From positions 7,674,001 through 7,738,000 of the forward strand of contig JAIVEN010000014.1 of NCBI GenBank assembly GCA_026686845.1: a stretch of DNA of 64,000 nucleotides. The letters are read 5' to 3'. The DNA comes from Adenanthera pavonina. Taxonomy: Eukaryota > Streptophyta > Magnoliopsida > Fabales > Fabaceae. A model generated the notes under the pieces. That model worked only from the letters and a program-made list of their open reading frames with translations, was not told the origin of the DNA and searched no databases. Shown here one piece after another: positions 1 to 11,800 of this stretch (within the stretch, counting starts at the first letter, position 1; every line of letters begins with the position of its first letter). A program made the translations under genes and the position numbers.

Positions 1-1248
1 TTTTCCTACAAGTAGAATGCAAAGAAGCAAACTCTATAGAGCCTGATTAACCACACCCACCTCACCAATTCCCATGAACGCCCGAATGACAAGTAGGAAT
101 GGCAACCCAAGTTTTGCAGCAACAGGAGTGAGGGCAGTGGCAATGGACCACCAAACTACGCCAAATCCCAGCACCTGCTTTCCTCCCACCATATCTGCCC
201 ATATTCCACCAGCAATCTGCAACCAATGTCTATGATTCAGAGTCATGAACTTTAAGTTCATATTTATATGTACACGAGTAAGAAAAATTACTAATCAAAC
301 TTATGTTCATGAGTATTAACTTTTTACCTGAGTGAGCATGTAGCCCCAGAAAAAAGAAGATTGTATTAGACCAACAGTGCTGGGATTCCAATTGTACTCC
401 GCTGACATAGGAAGTATGGCAATGCTCATATTTACCTGCCAATGTGGAAGAAATGGAAATACTAAGAGTATGATTAAATTGAAAAAGGCACGCAAGGCAG
501 GGGCGATATTACTTTATGGGATTGCTGGATTGAACCATGAATATTCTTTTTCTTTTAACGTGATGAATGAGACCAACATAGGTGTCAGCAATTGAAATCA
601 AGTTTTTCAAACCTACGCATTCACTTTGGCCGTCGATGCCATGACAAAAATAGAAAATTAAGCTTCCATAGCTTCAAAAACCAAATTATTTTTTTTATTG
701 TCTACTTTAGCAACTAATAACAGCGAGTAATGCTACTATAGCTACTCACATCAAAATTACAAACTGCATTGTGTACACATCTATAGCATTCTTAATGGCA
801 AAAACAATACTACCCCATACGCAGCAAACCAGTGAGAGAAGTTTACTCTATCCATATTGCAGAGAATAAACGCAGCAAAGCACAGGAGCACAATGACCCA
901 TCTCTTGGGGAACTCTTCCCACCATGGGCGCACATTATCCAATTCCACCTTCTCACCGACAACGTTGCCCACGACATCTCCGAACTTCACCGATTCGGGT
1001 ACGGATTCGGAGATATCATATGGCTCGGATTTGACATCTTCCCACACTTTCCCAGCTCCCCTCTCGCCGGAACTTCGCGTGGTAACACGGAAGTGCGGAG
1101 CATGCGAAGCTAATCGCAGCCAACACAACGAGGGATGGGCGGTTATGTGTTTCACATCGGAGACAAAGGGTTTTCTGGAAACGGAGAGGGCAGAGGAAGG
1201 TGCTTTCGGAGTGAGAGGATAAGGGGAGAGCAGAACTCTGGCGTTCAT
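1..1248 (-). CDS. PHT4;1: Plastid PHT4;1-type anion/phosphate transporter, copy 1 (5' part, cut by window edge)
   Basis: Three coding exons are visible: 847-1248 (402 bp, ATG at 1248), 328-435 (108 bp) and 61-216 (156 bp). All are open, in phase 0 and have GT..AG borders; bases 1-60 are intron 3. The 222 residues comprise a Ser/Arg-rich plastid transit region of about 105 residues, a Trp-Trp-Glu-Glu motif, the first membrane span, and the loop containing GGIWADMVGGK, the usual major-facilitator loop 2-3 signature. Exon lengths equal those of the complete copy at 22559-27573, so this is a head-to-tail tandem duplicate. Arabidopsis PHT4;1 (ANTR1) is a Na+-dependent phosphate transporter of the thylakoid membrane, and the start MNAR resembles it. 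Nothing in view is broken, but whether exons 4-10 survive lies beyond the left edge. Subfamily assignment is by eye. Confidence 0.88.
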
Positions 1249-1380
1249 GGGGTTGAGTTCTGCAAAACCAGTGAACTCTTCACCACTCCTCTGGTGGACA
1301 TGGTCTCAAGAGGATATTTAAGAGCACTGGCTTTCGTTTTGACACGTAGTGGTTGTACCCACAGGACTCTATTCTCAAGT
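1249..1380 (-). promoter_or_regulatory. Proximal promoter/5' leader of PHT4;1 copy 1
   Basis: About 130 bases upstream of the ATG align with the same region of copy 2 (27574-27735) and then similarity stops. A TTAAATAT stretch (minus strand, near 1310-1320) is a possible TATA element. The position that is a perfect CACGTG G-box in copy 2 reads CACGTA here (1343-1348), so this copy has lost that palindrome. Confidence 0.4.
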
Positions 1381-2540
1381 GTAACAATTATGACAGACAC
1401 AATATAACTTCCTCAATCATTGATAATTAATTCGAAGATTTAATTTTTATATTTTTTTAGTATGAATTTATTTAAATTTTAATAAAAAATAATCACGTAA
1501 TTTGAGCATGAGACGTGTAAACAAATCACACAAGGTAACAATTTTCATTTATGAAAGAAATCTACAAGTTGGACTCTCATGAATAGTAAAAATCAAGGAA
1601 AATCATCTTTATTTAGATAAAAAAATACTTAAATGTAACTAAATTAGATAAATATATCAAAATAAAAATAATTTAAACATACAAATTGAAAAATGAATAA
1701 TTAATACTTCAAATTTTAACATTAATCCTTTATATTTAGAATCAAAATCACTAAAAAATAAAAAACTTCAGAATTTTTTAATATGAAAAATGAAAAAAAA
1801 ATTAATTTAATATAATGTTACAGCAATTTTAAAGTATTGCTGATGCTTGCCTGTCACATGTCACACTTTTTTTTTTACTTTTAAATCAATCAAATGGTAA
1901 TGCTGCATTATGATTTTTTCTGACAATTTTTTGTTCCACAAATCATAATGATATAAATGTACCATTACGATTTCTTCTGATAGGAAATTTTTTTTTCAAT
2001 AATACAAATTGTAATGTCTGATTATGATTTCTTTTTAACATGTACAAAAAGAAAATGAATTATCACATTACGACTCCTAAAAATATTATATCTGAGTAAA
2101 TATTTTTAGGATTATTGTGTTTTGGTAATTTCTTTTTTTTATTGTTATATTTCATTCAAGAAGCTTATGGAGGAAAATCACAAATAAATACTAATAAGAT
2201 TACAATGCATCAAAACAGTAGATTTGGCTTCTCCAAGAAGCCAACAATTTGCCTTCTACAACAAGCCAAGTTGAATTCCTCAATTTGGCTTCTTCAAGAA
2301 ACCAACAATTTGGTTTCCATAAAAAGCATTGATTATTTCATAATCTACTTTTTTTTCGATGACTACACCTCCCATCTATTGCAAATCTCTCTCTTTCCCT
2401 CCCTCTTGCTTGCCATCTTTCATCATTGTCCATTTAGATCCACACTATCTATTTCAATTAGTCCAAGAATAGAGGATATGTCAATGGTAAGGTTGTACCA
2501 ATATCATAATTTGCGTGCCTCAACGATTTAAAGTATTTGT
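1381..2540. other. Gene-free AT-rich stretch
   Basis: No coding region with family similarity is seen. Around 2221-2320 a phrase containing ATTTGGCTTCT and CAAGAA is repeated twice in direct orientation about 60 bp apart. The rest is A/T homopolymer-rich sequence. Confidence 0.5.
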
Positions 2541-2545
2541 TAATG

Positions 2546-2946
2546 CAGGGTTACATGTACCTGGTGGAGGCTCTTGGTAAAAGACGAATGGTAGATGACT
2601 TAAGTACTGCATATGGTGATCAACATTGGCCTCTTAGTTACCATCTTCATATCCTCCCCATATCATCTTTTTTCTGGAGTTTTTTTTCATTCTTTGTTTA
2701 ATATGATTTTTTTTTATAAAATGGCAGAAATGCATTAATATGATATTCTTTGCACAAAAACCTCAATAAGCCAGATAATCTTGAAAAGAAAGACCAATAT
2801 GCTGGAAATAATAATTTATTTGCAGCAGGAATTGGCCTACGATGAATCCGGTATTAGAAAGTTGGTGCAAGGAAAATCAAGAAGCTCATTTGCATTTAAA
2901 GCCACAACTAGCACACATCATAGAATGGTTTGTCGAGAAGCAGGCG
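2546..2946 (+). other. Two exon-like open fragments of unknown origin
   Basis: Two stretches read like captured or leftover exons. The first follows an acceptor-like TGCAG near 2545 and begins GYMYLVEALGKRRMVDDL. The second (about 2829-2949) begins NWPTMNPVLESWCKENQ, continues with an HLHLKPQ phrase, and ends at a TAA. Amino-acid composition is protein-like and codon use is not AT-biased, but I recognise no family. They lie next to the orphan RPL15 exon and just outside the CACTA element, suggesting a patchwork of gene fragments. Confidence 0.3.
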
Positions 2947-3004
2947 TAAGAAAATACCAGGGGAAGGAAATTTACGTGTCAATAAATTAACAAGTTGTCT
3001 ATAC

Positions 3005-3156
3005 CTTTAGAGGAAGTCTCCCATTTTTTCCAGATGGATTAATTAGACCCTTCTTCTTCAATGTCTCTAGAGATACCTCTTCTCCAGCCTTAAATCCAGC
3101 ATCTTTTATATCCCTCAAATTTACATGGACATAATTGGGTAATCCAGCATGCATAC
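3005..3156 (-). pseudogene. RPL15: Orphan exon of plastid ribosomal protein L15 (bL15c)
   Basis: The minus strand carries a 152-bp open exon bounded by an acceptor-like AG (just above 3156) and a donor AAG|GTAT (below 3005). It encodes about 50 residues typical of the central part of bacterial-type L15: a GLPNYVHVNLRDI phrase, then DAGFKAGEEVSLETL, then GLINPSGKNGRLPLK. L15 is a large-subunit protein of the plastid ribosome encoded in the nucleus. No other L15 exon could be found on either side within several hundred bases, so this is an isolated fragment, not a working gene. There is no stop or frameshift in it, so it is either recent or was moved as a unit. Family identification is confident; the mechanism is unknown. 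Confidence 0.75.
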
Positions 3157-3548
3157 CTTATCAAACCAAAAATAGAAAAATAAGGGGAATCAATATATGG
3201 TTCCTAAAGAAATATACAAACAAATGAACTTGACGTAATTTAAAACAAATCATATTAGTATATTAGCTTTTTTTTTTGGCACTTAACCTGGTGTAAGGTG
3301 TATGAATAATTGTATGTATACATAAGCATGAAACATCAACTGAAACATGAAAAATATGTCCAAAGCATATCATTAAATATGCCTCTTATCACGAAATCTA
3401 TTTAATTTTCTTAAATATGAAATCAATTCATGTGTTGCTAGTCTTTTTCAATTTTAAACATTGTCTTAAACATAAACAAATATTTATCTATTGAATAGTT
3501 TTCCTATCAACAACAATAAAGACTTAATATGCTATACCATACATGTAT
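3157..3548. other. Gene-free spacer
   Basis: AT-rich sequence with no recognisable element, up to the TAT target site of the CACTA element. Confidence 0.4.
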
Positions 3549-3564
3549 CACTACTACAAAAATT

Positions 3565-4102
3565 GTCTTTAATATCGGTTATTTGCATTGGTTAAAAAAA
3601 AACCAATATAAAATTATGACCCGTGACAATTTTATAAATAAATTTCTCAATTTATATCTTTTTACATCAGTTTTATTAAAAATTGATGTAAATATATTCA
3701 TCCTAATAAAATTTATACTGGTGGAACTAAATAAAATTATAATTATCTAATATAATACATTACAGTATATTTTAATACCTATTTTAATATTCATTTTTAT
3801 TATTTATGTCGGTTTTTTATTGAGAAATTGATATAAATTTGCAACAATATAATTTTTTAAAAATATTCATAAGATTTATTATATCTAACTAAATAAAAAT
3901 TACTATATATTAATTCTTTAAAACTAAATAAAAAGATTTAAGTAATAGAAAACTATATGATTTAATTAATTTTTATATTGTAATATAAAAAAAAACTGGT
4001 ATATATTGGTTTTTATAATATTTATATATTTAATATATATATATATTAATATATTTAATATTTATATCGGTTCTTATAAAAAAAACCGATGTAATCATTA
4101 AA
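3565..4102. repeat. Left sub-terminal repeat zone of the CACTA element
   Basis: At least five copies of ATATCGGTT / ACATCAGTT / AACCGATGT-type words, often as small inverted pairs (for example around 3660-3690 and 4064-4098). In known elements such repeats bind the transposase. Confidence 0.6.
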
Positions 4103-4129
4103 ACCCCGTATCCAGAAGCCTTAAAATTT

Positions 4130-4480
4130 GACATTTCCTCCATTTGAAAAGCTACTTTTTCTCTCTTCCTCCCACGTGGTCTCCTATCTCCGTAGTCTCT
4201 CTCTCTATTTCTTTTCTTTCTCCTTCGAAAACCTACACTCAGCTTTCGTCTCCATTGAAAATCCATTGTGCCTTTGTTTCCTTCATTTCTGTCTCTCTTC
4301 GTGTTTCTTTCTCTTTCCACTCCAAAACCCATAGCCCTCTGCCTTTGCCTCTGTTGACGTCCCTTCAGAAACTCACTTCGACGTCAATATTGGTTTATAT
4401 TCTTTACTGGTGGATTTTTGGTTTTTTCTTCTGTAAATTCTGGTTTATATTCTTTTTTTCCCCCTCCGAGTAATGATTGC
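4130..4480 (+). other. Pyrimidine-rich, 5'-leader-like segment inside the CACTA element
   Basis: The base composition changes abruptly to C/T-rich with CTCTCTCT and TTCCTCC runs and one CCCACGTGG at about 4171. It resembles a plant 5' untranslated region or proximal promoter. The open frames across it are low-complexity Ser/Phe/Leu runs and I do not call a protein. Confidence 0.35.
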
Positions 4481-5026
4481 TAGAGTATTATGGAAATAAA
4501 ATCATAGGAGATGCAGAAGAAAATCTTTTAACTTGCTCAATAGACTTATTTTCCTAGGGAATGAATCTGTACTTGGTTACTTGCCTGACGTTTCTCTATA
4601 TATGATTGACCCAAGCATGATATATTATTAGAGAGTTTGTATTGTGCCCAATAGTTGTAGCTATGGTGTGTGAATAGTCTTTCAAAAGAAACACTTAGTT
4701 CCCTAACTTGGCATGAGTTTGCTGCCACAGTTATCATATGAAAGAAGTGTTGTCTTCTAATGCCTCTAAGTGGTTGTTTTCATCTATCTTAAATATTGGG
4801 GATTAGGGATCTTATGGTGTGAAATCACTTTTGAGATTTCTTGCTATGACATGCCTCATGTTAATATATAAGTTATGATGGGTGTTTTGGCTTAATTAAG
4901 AATTTTATCATCCATTCTGTTTTTAATTCTTTGATTTGGAAGATCTAACCATCTTTACTAATTTTAGCCAATAACATCTATTCTTATATTCATCATAATT
5001 TGGAGATTTTCACTGCATATTGAAGA

Positions 5027-5096
5027 ACTTTGCACTTGGAACTAAAGATCTACATACTGATACTTTGCACTTGGAACTAAAGATCTACAAGCTGAT
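5027..5096. repeat. 35-bp tandem duplication
   Basis: A unit starting ACTTTGCACTTGGAACTAAA occurs twice head to tail with almost no change, inside the CACTA element. Confidence 0.8.
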
Positions 5097-5580
5097 GTGT
5101 TTAATATATATTTAGGCTTTGCAAACACCCAAAAGATTCTATACTTTTTTTTTCTTGATTGAAGACATCTATATATTTAGGCCTTAATTCCCATTATGGT
5201 GAGGATACTTGTGATTGCCGAATAAAAGCCAATCATTTGTTGACTATTGAGTTTTTTGTTGGTTTTGGCCATAAAATTCACTTATGATTTGCACAGTTTA
5301 CTCTGAATGGAAAATATTGATAGCAATATGGAAAATTGGAAATGTTGATAACCCAATTTCTTGCCTTTGAAAGGTTCAATTGGTCAACATGACAGTCCTC
5401 CTTTCGGATTCCTAGAAAGTATTGAAATGCTTAGTTTAAGCATACTATGAACTTTTCATTTTTACATTTCAGCTACATCATAAAAATGTTTATTTGTTGG
5501 CATTTTGAAAATTGTGTTGATATTTAAAAAAGAGTCTCTCAACTTTTTTTCATGTACGGGATATTTCATTTGATTTTTGG

Positions 5581-6106
5581 GTTCCAGATCCTCCACTTCT
5601 CCCTTTTCCTATATTTCCTATACTGCCAAGTACCTATGGTAATGTGGTAACAGTGGTTCTAGATCATTCTCCAAGAGAAATCCCTTTAAAGAATAATAAC
5701 CACATAGGATTTCTAGGTGAATTTCTTTTCTCTATTTAGAATTTTGTTTCTATAAAATAAAGTAGGGTTATTTACTGTGTCTTCTCTTCCAAAATTTTAT
5801 TATTTCCCAACATCACCACTAGAGCCATTCAGAGGCACGCCTTTCATTGCTCATGGCCCTCCTCCTGCCATGTTACTCCCTATTGCAGAACCTCCTTTGA
5901 CGAATATGCTTGTGAACCAAATCAACTATTACTTTAGGTAAAACAATTATGCATTCTGTTGTTTATTTTCATCTATAAACACTTCAGAATTTGAATTATT
6001 TATTGCTTTTGACAGTAATGCTAATCTAGTGAAAGATGAGTTTTTAAGATCCAACATGGATGAATAGGGTTCGGTTCCCATTGCTTTGATAGCAAGCTTT
6101 CCTTAG
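5581..6106 (+). pseudogene. Captured La-related protein (LARP1-type) gene fragment with introns and a premature stop
   Basis: Three exon-like pieces are seen: about 5581-5717 (Pro-rich), about 5823-5937, and 6016-6106. The second ends with the start of a La motif, containing PPLTNMLVNQINYYF. After a GT..AG intron, the third continues NANLVKDEFLRSNMDE. At the next codon (6065-6067) the family has Gln but this copy has TAG. After the stop, the frame still reads like the family (PIALIASFP) and ends at a donor-like site. La motifs bind RNA 3' ends, and LARP1 proteins act in mRNA stability and translation in the cytoplasm. Because it sits inside CACTA ends, keeps its introns and lacks the rest of the gene, I read it as a genomic capture, not a retrocopy. 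Confidence 0.72.
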
Positions 6107-7349
6107 GTAAGTTAATTGTGTTAATTAGGCAATACTTTCATCACTTTTACCTTAGATTCTTTGAATATATTTTGTCCACAAGTCTGTAATATTTTTGGTG
6201 AATTGTTATTCTAGAATATATTTATATATATATAATATTGACCTTTGATCTATCCTGGTTGTATGGATAAATAATTTGTAGTTTTGTACTATATGATTGC
6301 TTCTGGTGGCTATTTTTAAGATTATTACATTTGAAGTTTTTTCCTTAACAAGTTGACACCATGATACTTATTTCTTTGCAAGTAGTAACAGTGGATCAAA
6401 TTGAAGGCAATATATAAAAGCATCACAGAACTGAAAAATTAGAATGGATTATTTTCCTTAGTGCATATTTGGAAATATTCTAATGTTGAATTGCCTAATC
6501 TTAAATCCTTTGTACTTAATATATTTAGCATAACCCTACTTGATGGCTACTTGGTTGTATATCTCACAAGTAAAATGAGTAAGTTTTTTTTAATGTCTTT
6601 ATGATGAATAATCCACCTTTGATAATACTGTCTGGTTAAAGTGTGCAAACTTGATTTGGTTGCTTAAAATACTTTATAATTTGTTTTTATATCTCCTGTG
6701 GATAAAGTTTGATATTTCTTGTTTTTAGTAGCATACTATACATTTTTTCAACTTGTTGTTTGTGTGAGATTTTTGTAAGTATGAAAATTATGTTACTATA
6801 ATCCATATATTTTTTTATTGTCCTATTTCTTGAAATATTTATGTTGAATATATAGTTATATACAATCCTCTTGTAATATTTAAAGAAGAGTCTCTCAACT
6901 TTTTGTCCTATTGGATGTGGATGCAGGGAGTGGAAGTAGAAGCACTAACGTGGTAGGTTACTCTTCTTGCAATCAAGGACAATGACAAAGACGTAATGTT
7001 TTATTACTAGATTTATAGTTGCTTTATTCTAATTAGTTTAGTATTTTGAGTATATAGATAAGATGCAAGACCCATATGTTTTACTACTAGAATTGGTTTA
7101 TTTTTGTTTAGTATTTTGGGAATAGTTAAGGATATTTTAGTGTGATATTGAAAACATGATATTTTAGTATGAGACTTATATGAATTTTACAATTTCCATT
7201 AATTCTATTGAACCATCTTTTGGGATATGACTTTAGTGAAAGTTCACTTTAGATATATACTCAACAATCATTTTTGGCATTATAGTTATTATGGCTATAA
7301 AATTTGCTCAACTATTTTGGAATTTTGATTGTAAATATAGATTACATAT

Positions 7350-7700
7350 ATTTTGGTGTAAAAAAAAATCAAAGTTATGCTGATTTTTTAATAAAACCAA
7401 TATAAAAAAACATATTTTTCTATACTAGTTTTGTATTAAAAATTGATGTAAAAGTAATTTTTTTATATTAGTTTTGTATTAAAAACCTATGTAAAAGTAA
7501 TTCTTTTACATCAATAAAAAACAGATGTAATATTACTTTTACATCGGTTAAAAAATAGATGTAAAAGTAATTTTTTCTATATCGTCTACTTTTACATCAC
7601 TTTTAAAATCAATTTAAAAAAACTAAAATAATCAAAATAAATTGGAGTTTACTTTCAAAACTGATTTAAAAAAACTAAAATAACCGATATAAATTGGGTT
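7350..7700. repeat. Right sub-terminal repeat zone of the CACTA element
   Basis: Dense repeats of TTAGTTTTGTATTAAAAA / ATGTAAAAGTAATT and ACATCGGTT words in both orientations, mirroring the left zone. Confidence 0.6.
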
Positions 7701-7713
7701 TTGTATAATAGTA

Positions 7714-7964
7714 TATTACCACTTGCTCAATTTTTGGCTTAAGGGACCTATTGTGTGTGGGATCCTAAATCATCGTCGTCGCCGATGCGGAGGCCGTCCG
7801 AGAAGAGTAGTTTGACAGGGTCTTTGTCAAAGCCGTGGAAGTTTTAAAAATCTACTTTCAAGAAGCCAAAACAATGGGAAGGTACCGCTTGGGAAGAGGT
7901 TTCTGGAACTTTGGTCCTTTTGGTACAAGGGAGAGGGAATGGAAAGGTGAGAAAAACATTGTTA
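7714..7964. other. Short GC-richer segment with an open frame of unknown origin
   Basis: Between the CACTA end and the next element, bases about 7750-7850 are unusually GC-rich with several CG dinucleotides (CGTCGTCGCCGATGCGG). On the minus strand they give an open stretch reading FHGFDKDPVKLLFSDG and then an Asp run. I cannot assign a family; it may be another gene fragment. Confidence 0.25.
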
Positions 7965-8894
7965 TCCATTGTTTGGTACAGTTGAAAGGAATAAAGAATG
8001 GGAATAAGGTCAGGAGTCAATAGGAGTCAACTTTGGAATCCATAGATAAAAATATTCCTGAGCTAAAATGAAGGAATGGCACTGTACAAGATGGAATCTT
8101 GATCAAAATATTCAAAATAACCTTTTTTTCCGGTGACTCACACCTCTGTTAATCATCTTCACACACCACTACCGACAAACATCCAACAACACCAGAGTGG
8201 CCGAAGGCCAATGCCAGCCTCCGACCTTGGTTTACAGGTCTACTATGAAAAATTACAAATTTGTTCATCATCTTTAGATATGCTCCTCTATGTTTGTAGA
8301 TCTGTTCATCATCCTTATTGCTCCTTCGTGATTGCAGCTAACGGTGATGGTGCACCCCTCTTCTTCTGCAGATCTAGTTAGTAGCTAGTGACGACGGTGC
8401 ACCCTCTTCCTCCAGCAACGATGACTGCTATATTAAAGAAAAGAAGAAAGAGAAATAATTGGCCTATTTGAAGAAAAGAAAAAATGAGTAGATCGTGAAT
8501 CAAATGAGGATGGATATGAATGGAAGGTGAAGGGAATTTATCGAGTGCGTGTATCTGACAAAGGAGGAGGAGGAAGGATGTGAGAGACAGAGAGACTCTG
8601 CTCACATCTTTGAAGAAATCACCAGGATGAAGACTAAGGGCAAAAATACCAGTATTTTTTTTTTGTTAATCTCTTCTACGGGAAAATGGTCTGTTCGAAA
8701 AGAGAGAAAGGGCTTTTTTGAATTATTCTTTTTAGATGGGATGATATTGACATTTCACATTATTATGTAAATACTAAATAAAAATTATGTTAGGATATTA
8801 TCTCTTTTTTTCATACCATAACATACTTTACGACTTCAATTTCTATTCTCATTTCCATTTTTTTAAAAACGTTTCTATAATACCAAATGAGGCC
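7965..8894. mobile_element. Possible PIF/Harbinger-like non-autonomous element
   Basis: The left end (TCCATTGTTTGGTACAG, then AATGGGAAT) is roughly the inverse of the right end (TACCAAATGAGGCC, preceded by TTCCATTTT). The flanking triplets are TTA on the left and TAA on the right, so the target duplication is not exact. No transposase is seen. Low-confidence call from degenerate ends. Confidence 0.35.
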
Positions 8895-11800
8895 TAAAAA
8901 GTAAAGGAAAAGAAACATGTGGTAGATGATTAAAAAGAAATTCATTCAGTAATATTTATATTATTTTGAGAGTCAAAAGGGACGATAAGCTTCTATAATG
9001 ATATAAGGAGAGACTTTTTACATTTTAATAATGTAAAGTCCACTATTCATAATTACTTATTCAAATTATTATAAATTTTATATTTTTATCCAAGCCCAAT
9101 AGATTTGGAATTGAAAGACAAAATAATAATAATAATAATAATCAAATAATACTAAACTCTAATAAAGCAAAACGGATTTCTCTAAAATCACAATCATTAT
9201 CATTAAGGGAAGAATCTCAAATCAAAATTCATTTGTTCAATTTTACTTTATTTGTGTGCAATTGTATATTGGGACAAAAAACTTCGTATTTGATGCAAAT
9301 CAACAAACACAAACAAAAGTAATTTCATTTCAATTTTGGGGTATTGAAACGAGATAATACAAAAGATTTTGTACATTGCACAAGGTTAAAGCCTCTAGTT
9401 AACTTAAAAAAAAAAAAAAAAGCCTTGAAGTGAACAAAAGACTTTCAACTTTTAAGGAAGTAAAAAATTTGGACTGGACCTCTTCCAAACACAAGTTATT
9501 GGGCCTAGAGAGACCATTAAATTAGTGGATTCAGAGCCCACGAACTGTAGGACGGAAGGAATAAGTTAATCCATAGGGCATGATCTGGGATATGTCCCAA
9601 AGTAAATATAGGCTTCATGTCACATATTGTTTCAGGCCCAAAAAGAAATGTCTCAGAAATTTTTAGACCTTTTATGTGGAGATGGAATGATTGGCGAGTC
9701 AAGCCAATGACAAAAATAAAAACACTTAAGTATGTCATACTGATATCCACTAATATTATGTTTATAATAGTTGGTTTGGTCTTACTGAGCCTATTTTAAA
9801 ATTTTTCATGTTCTGAATTAAAAAAATGATTTTTTTTTTTTAAATCTCCTAGTCCGCCAAACTAATAGTGGATGTTATTATGTTTTACTGATGATAAACA
9901 TTAATCAATTACATTTAAGACATAAGTAAAGTCCTTGACTTGACAATGGATGGCAATCTCGCTTTTAAATTGAGCCATCCTGACCGGCTGATCAATCAAA
10001 CATATTGTAAAGAAGAGAAGTAATAGAAGGTTTTTGTGGGACCTTGTGCCGTGAATAATAACCAGCACAACCACTGAGCCCACATTTTAAACCCTAAATA
10101 AATAACTCAAATGGGTGAGAAGAGTCTCAACAGGTTGTTGTCTGAAAGTACCATTCCATAATTACCAGAAATCATAGCCAACCAAGAAAAATGAGGTTCA
10201 ATAATTGCCCCTCTCTGCCTGTGGGTCTCTCTTGAAACACATGCTTTCTTATCTATTATTATAAGCCCCCTCCGTTTTCTTTCTCCTGGAAAAGAGTACC
10301 ATGAAGAAGCAATATTCAAGCTTTCACTTTCTTGCTATCATTGAGTTGAGGGGACCCTTTCGAAACTGGCATCATCTTCTGTAGTTTGCCTCGTACAACT
10401 TTCTCGGCCGTTGTTTCGATGGCAATTTTTTAAAAAATTAAAAAATTATTTAAAAATCTTCTTCCTTTTTTTTTTTTTTTATGTTTTGAGGTGTGAGACA
10501 AAAATATGAACATCAGTTGTAGAAAACAAAAGAGGCTGTAATTATAGTGGGCATACATCATGAATCAGATTCACCATCAATGTACAGGAGATAATTATAC
10601 GATGCAGCAAACTATTTAATTGTGAGGTTAAATTTACACCCCACAATTTGAAACTATAGTGGGTTTACTTTTTTTTTTTCTTCTTTTTTTGGGCTAAGTT
10701 GGGAATGATAATTAAGATAGATGCCGATCAATGCACATTTATTATTTGAACAGATAAGAGCATGCTTTTCATTATGATAAATTAGTGGGTATGAAACAAA
10801 GTCGTGCAAAATGGGGACGTATACCCATAAAATAATCCATAAACTTTAGTTTATATAATTTACATGATGTATACTATATACCAACCACAAGAAAATGACA
10901 TTCTTGTAACAACTCTAATATCCACATCCCTTCCCTTTATGTATCATGTGGTGCTTTTCTTTTATTTTTTTCCCGCCAGCCAAACATGTGTTGCTTTTCT
11001 TTCACCATTAGCTCCTTGGATATAAATGGCGGACTATACATGTTTGATATGTTATATTCATGATTATCAAATAATCAATGATCCTGTGTTGTAGAGGATT
11101 CATGGAATTGAAATTTACATGACATTTTTGCCCTTACATGACACATTTTGGAACCATTTTTACCCTTCACTCTTCAGAACCCTTACTCGGCCTTATTGGC
11201 CCATTTGAGGCTTGAGCATCGGAAAAACTATTTTATTACTAGTGCCCTCCTCAATAGATCATTGAGATACTTGTCCTTCCTAAAACGCTATTTATTGTTA
11301 TTGATTAAAAAAGTAAAAAAAAAAAAAAAGAAAGGAAAAGAAAGGGATACTTGGTAGGGGAAGAAATGTAGGTGACAGCATCATATACCTTAATGCCCAT
11401 TGTAAAATAGTGTCGGCAACTTTCTCTTGAAATGGTATGGTAAAGTGAGAGAAGAAATAAAGGTTTCAAAGCTCAAAAGGGCTTTCACTTAGGGGTCCAA
11501 CATAAAGCTTAACTACCCTCTCCATCTTTTCACTTACTTCCTCTTCAAGAGTCAACAACCTAGTCAATCCATGTTCCTGTCCTACTAAATTCACTAACAT
11601 GGAGGAGTAAAATGAAATGCCACCCTTACTTGTAACAACTCTGATAATTTAGCTACTCATTTTTATTCAATTCAATAGTTAAATAAATTCCTGCAGTGCC
11701 CTAATAATTATATTATTACAAGTAAAAATCCCAATTCGTTAAAAAGTTCTAATTTATTTTTTTAGGTTAAATAAGAATTTAAGTTACATAATCATTTTCC

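Larger units (their letters stand above)
3549..7713. mobile_element. Non-autonomous CACTA (En/Spm-like) transposon with captured gene pieces
   Basis: The left end reads CACTACTACAAAAATTG, and the right end carries a degenerate inverse of it (TTTTGTATAATAGTA). A 3-bp TAT flanks both sides, as expected for CACTA elements. Sub-terminal zones are full of short repeats in both orientations built on ACATCGGTTTT / AAAACCGATGT, the hallmark of plant CACTA ends. I see no transposase domain in the 4.2-kb body, so it would depend on a partner element. The interior holds a pyrimidine-rich 5'-leader-like stretch (about 4130-4480), a 35-bp tandem duplication, and a spliced fragment of a La-related protein gene. 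Confidence 0.72.

Noticed and set aside
857..1222. Plus-strand open frames over exon 1 of PHT4;1 copy 1 (and likewise at 27158-27694)
   Set aside because: They mirror the real minus-strand exon, whose spliced continuation and homology are clear.
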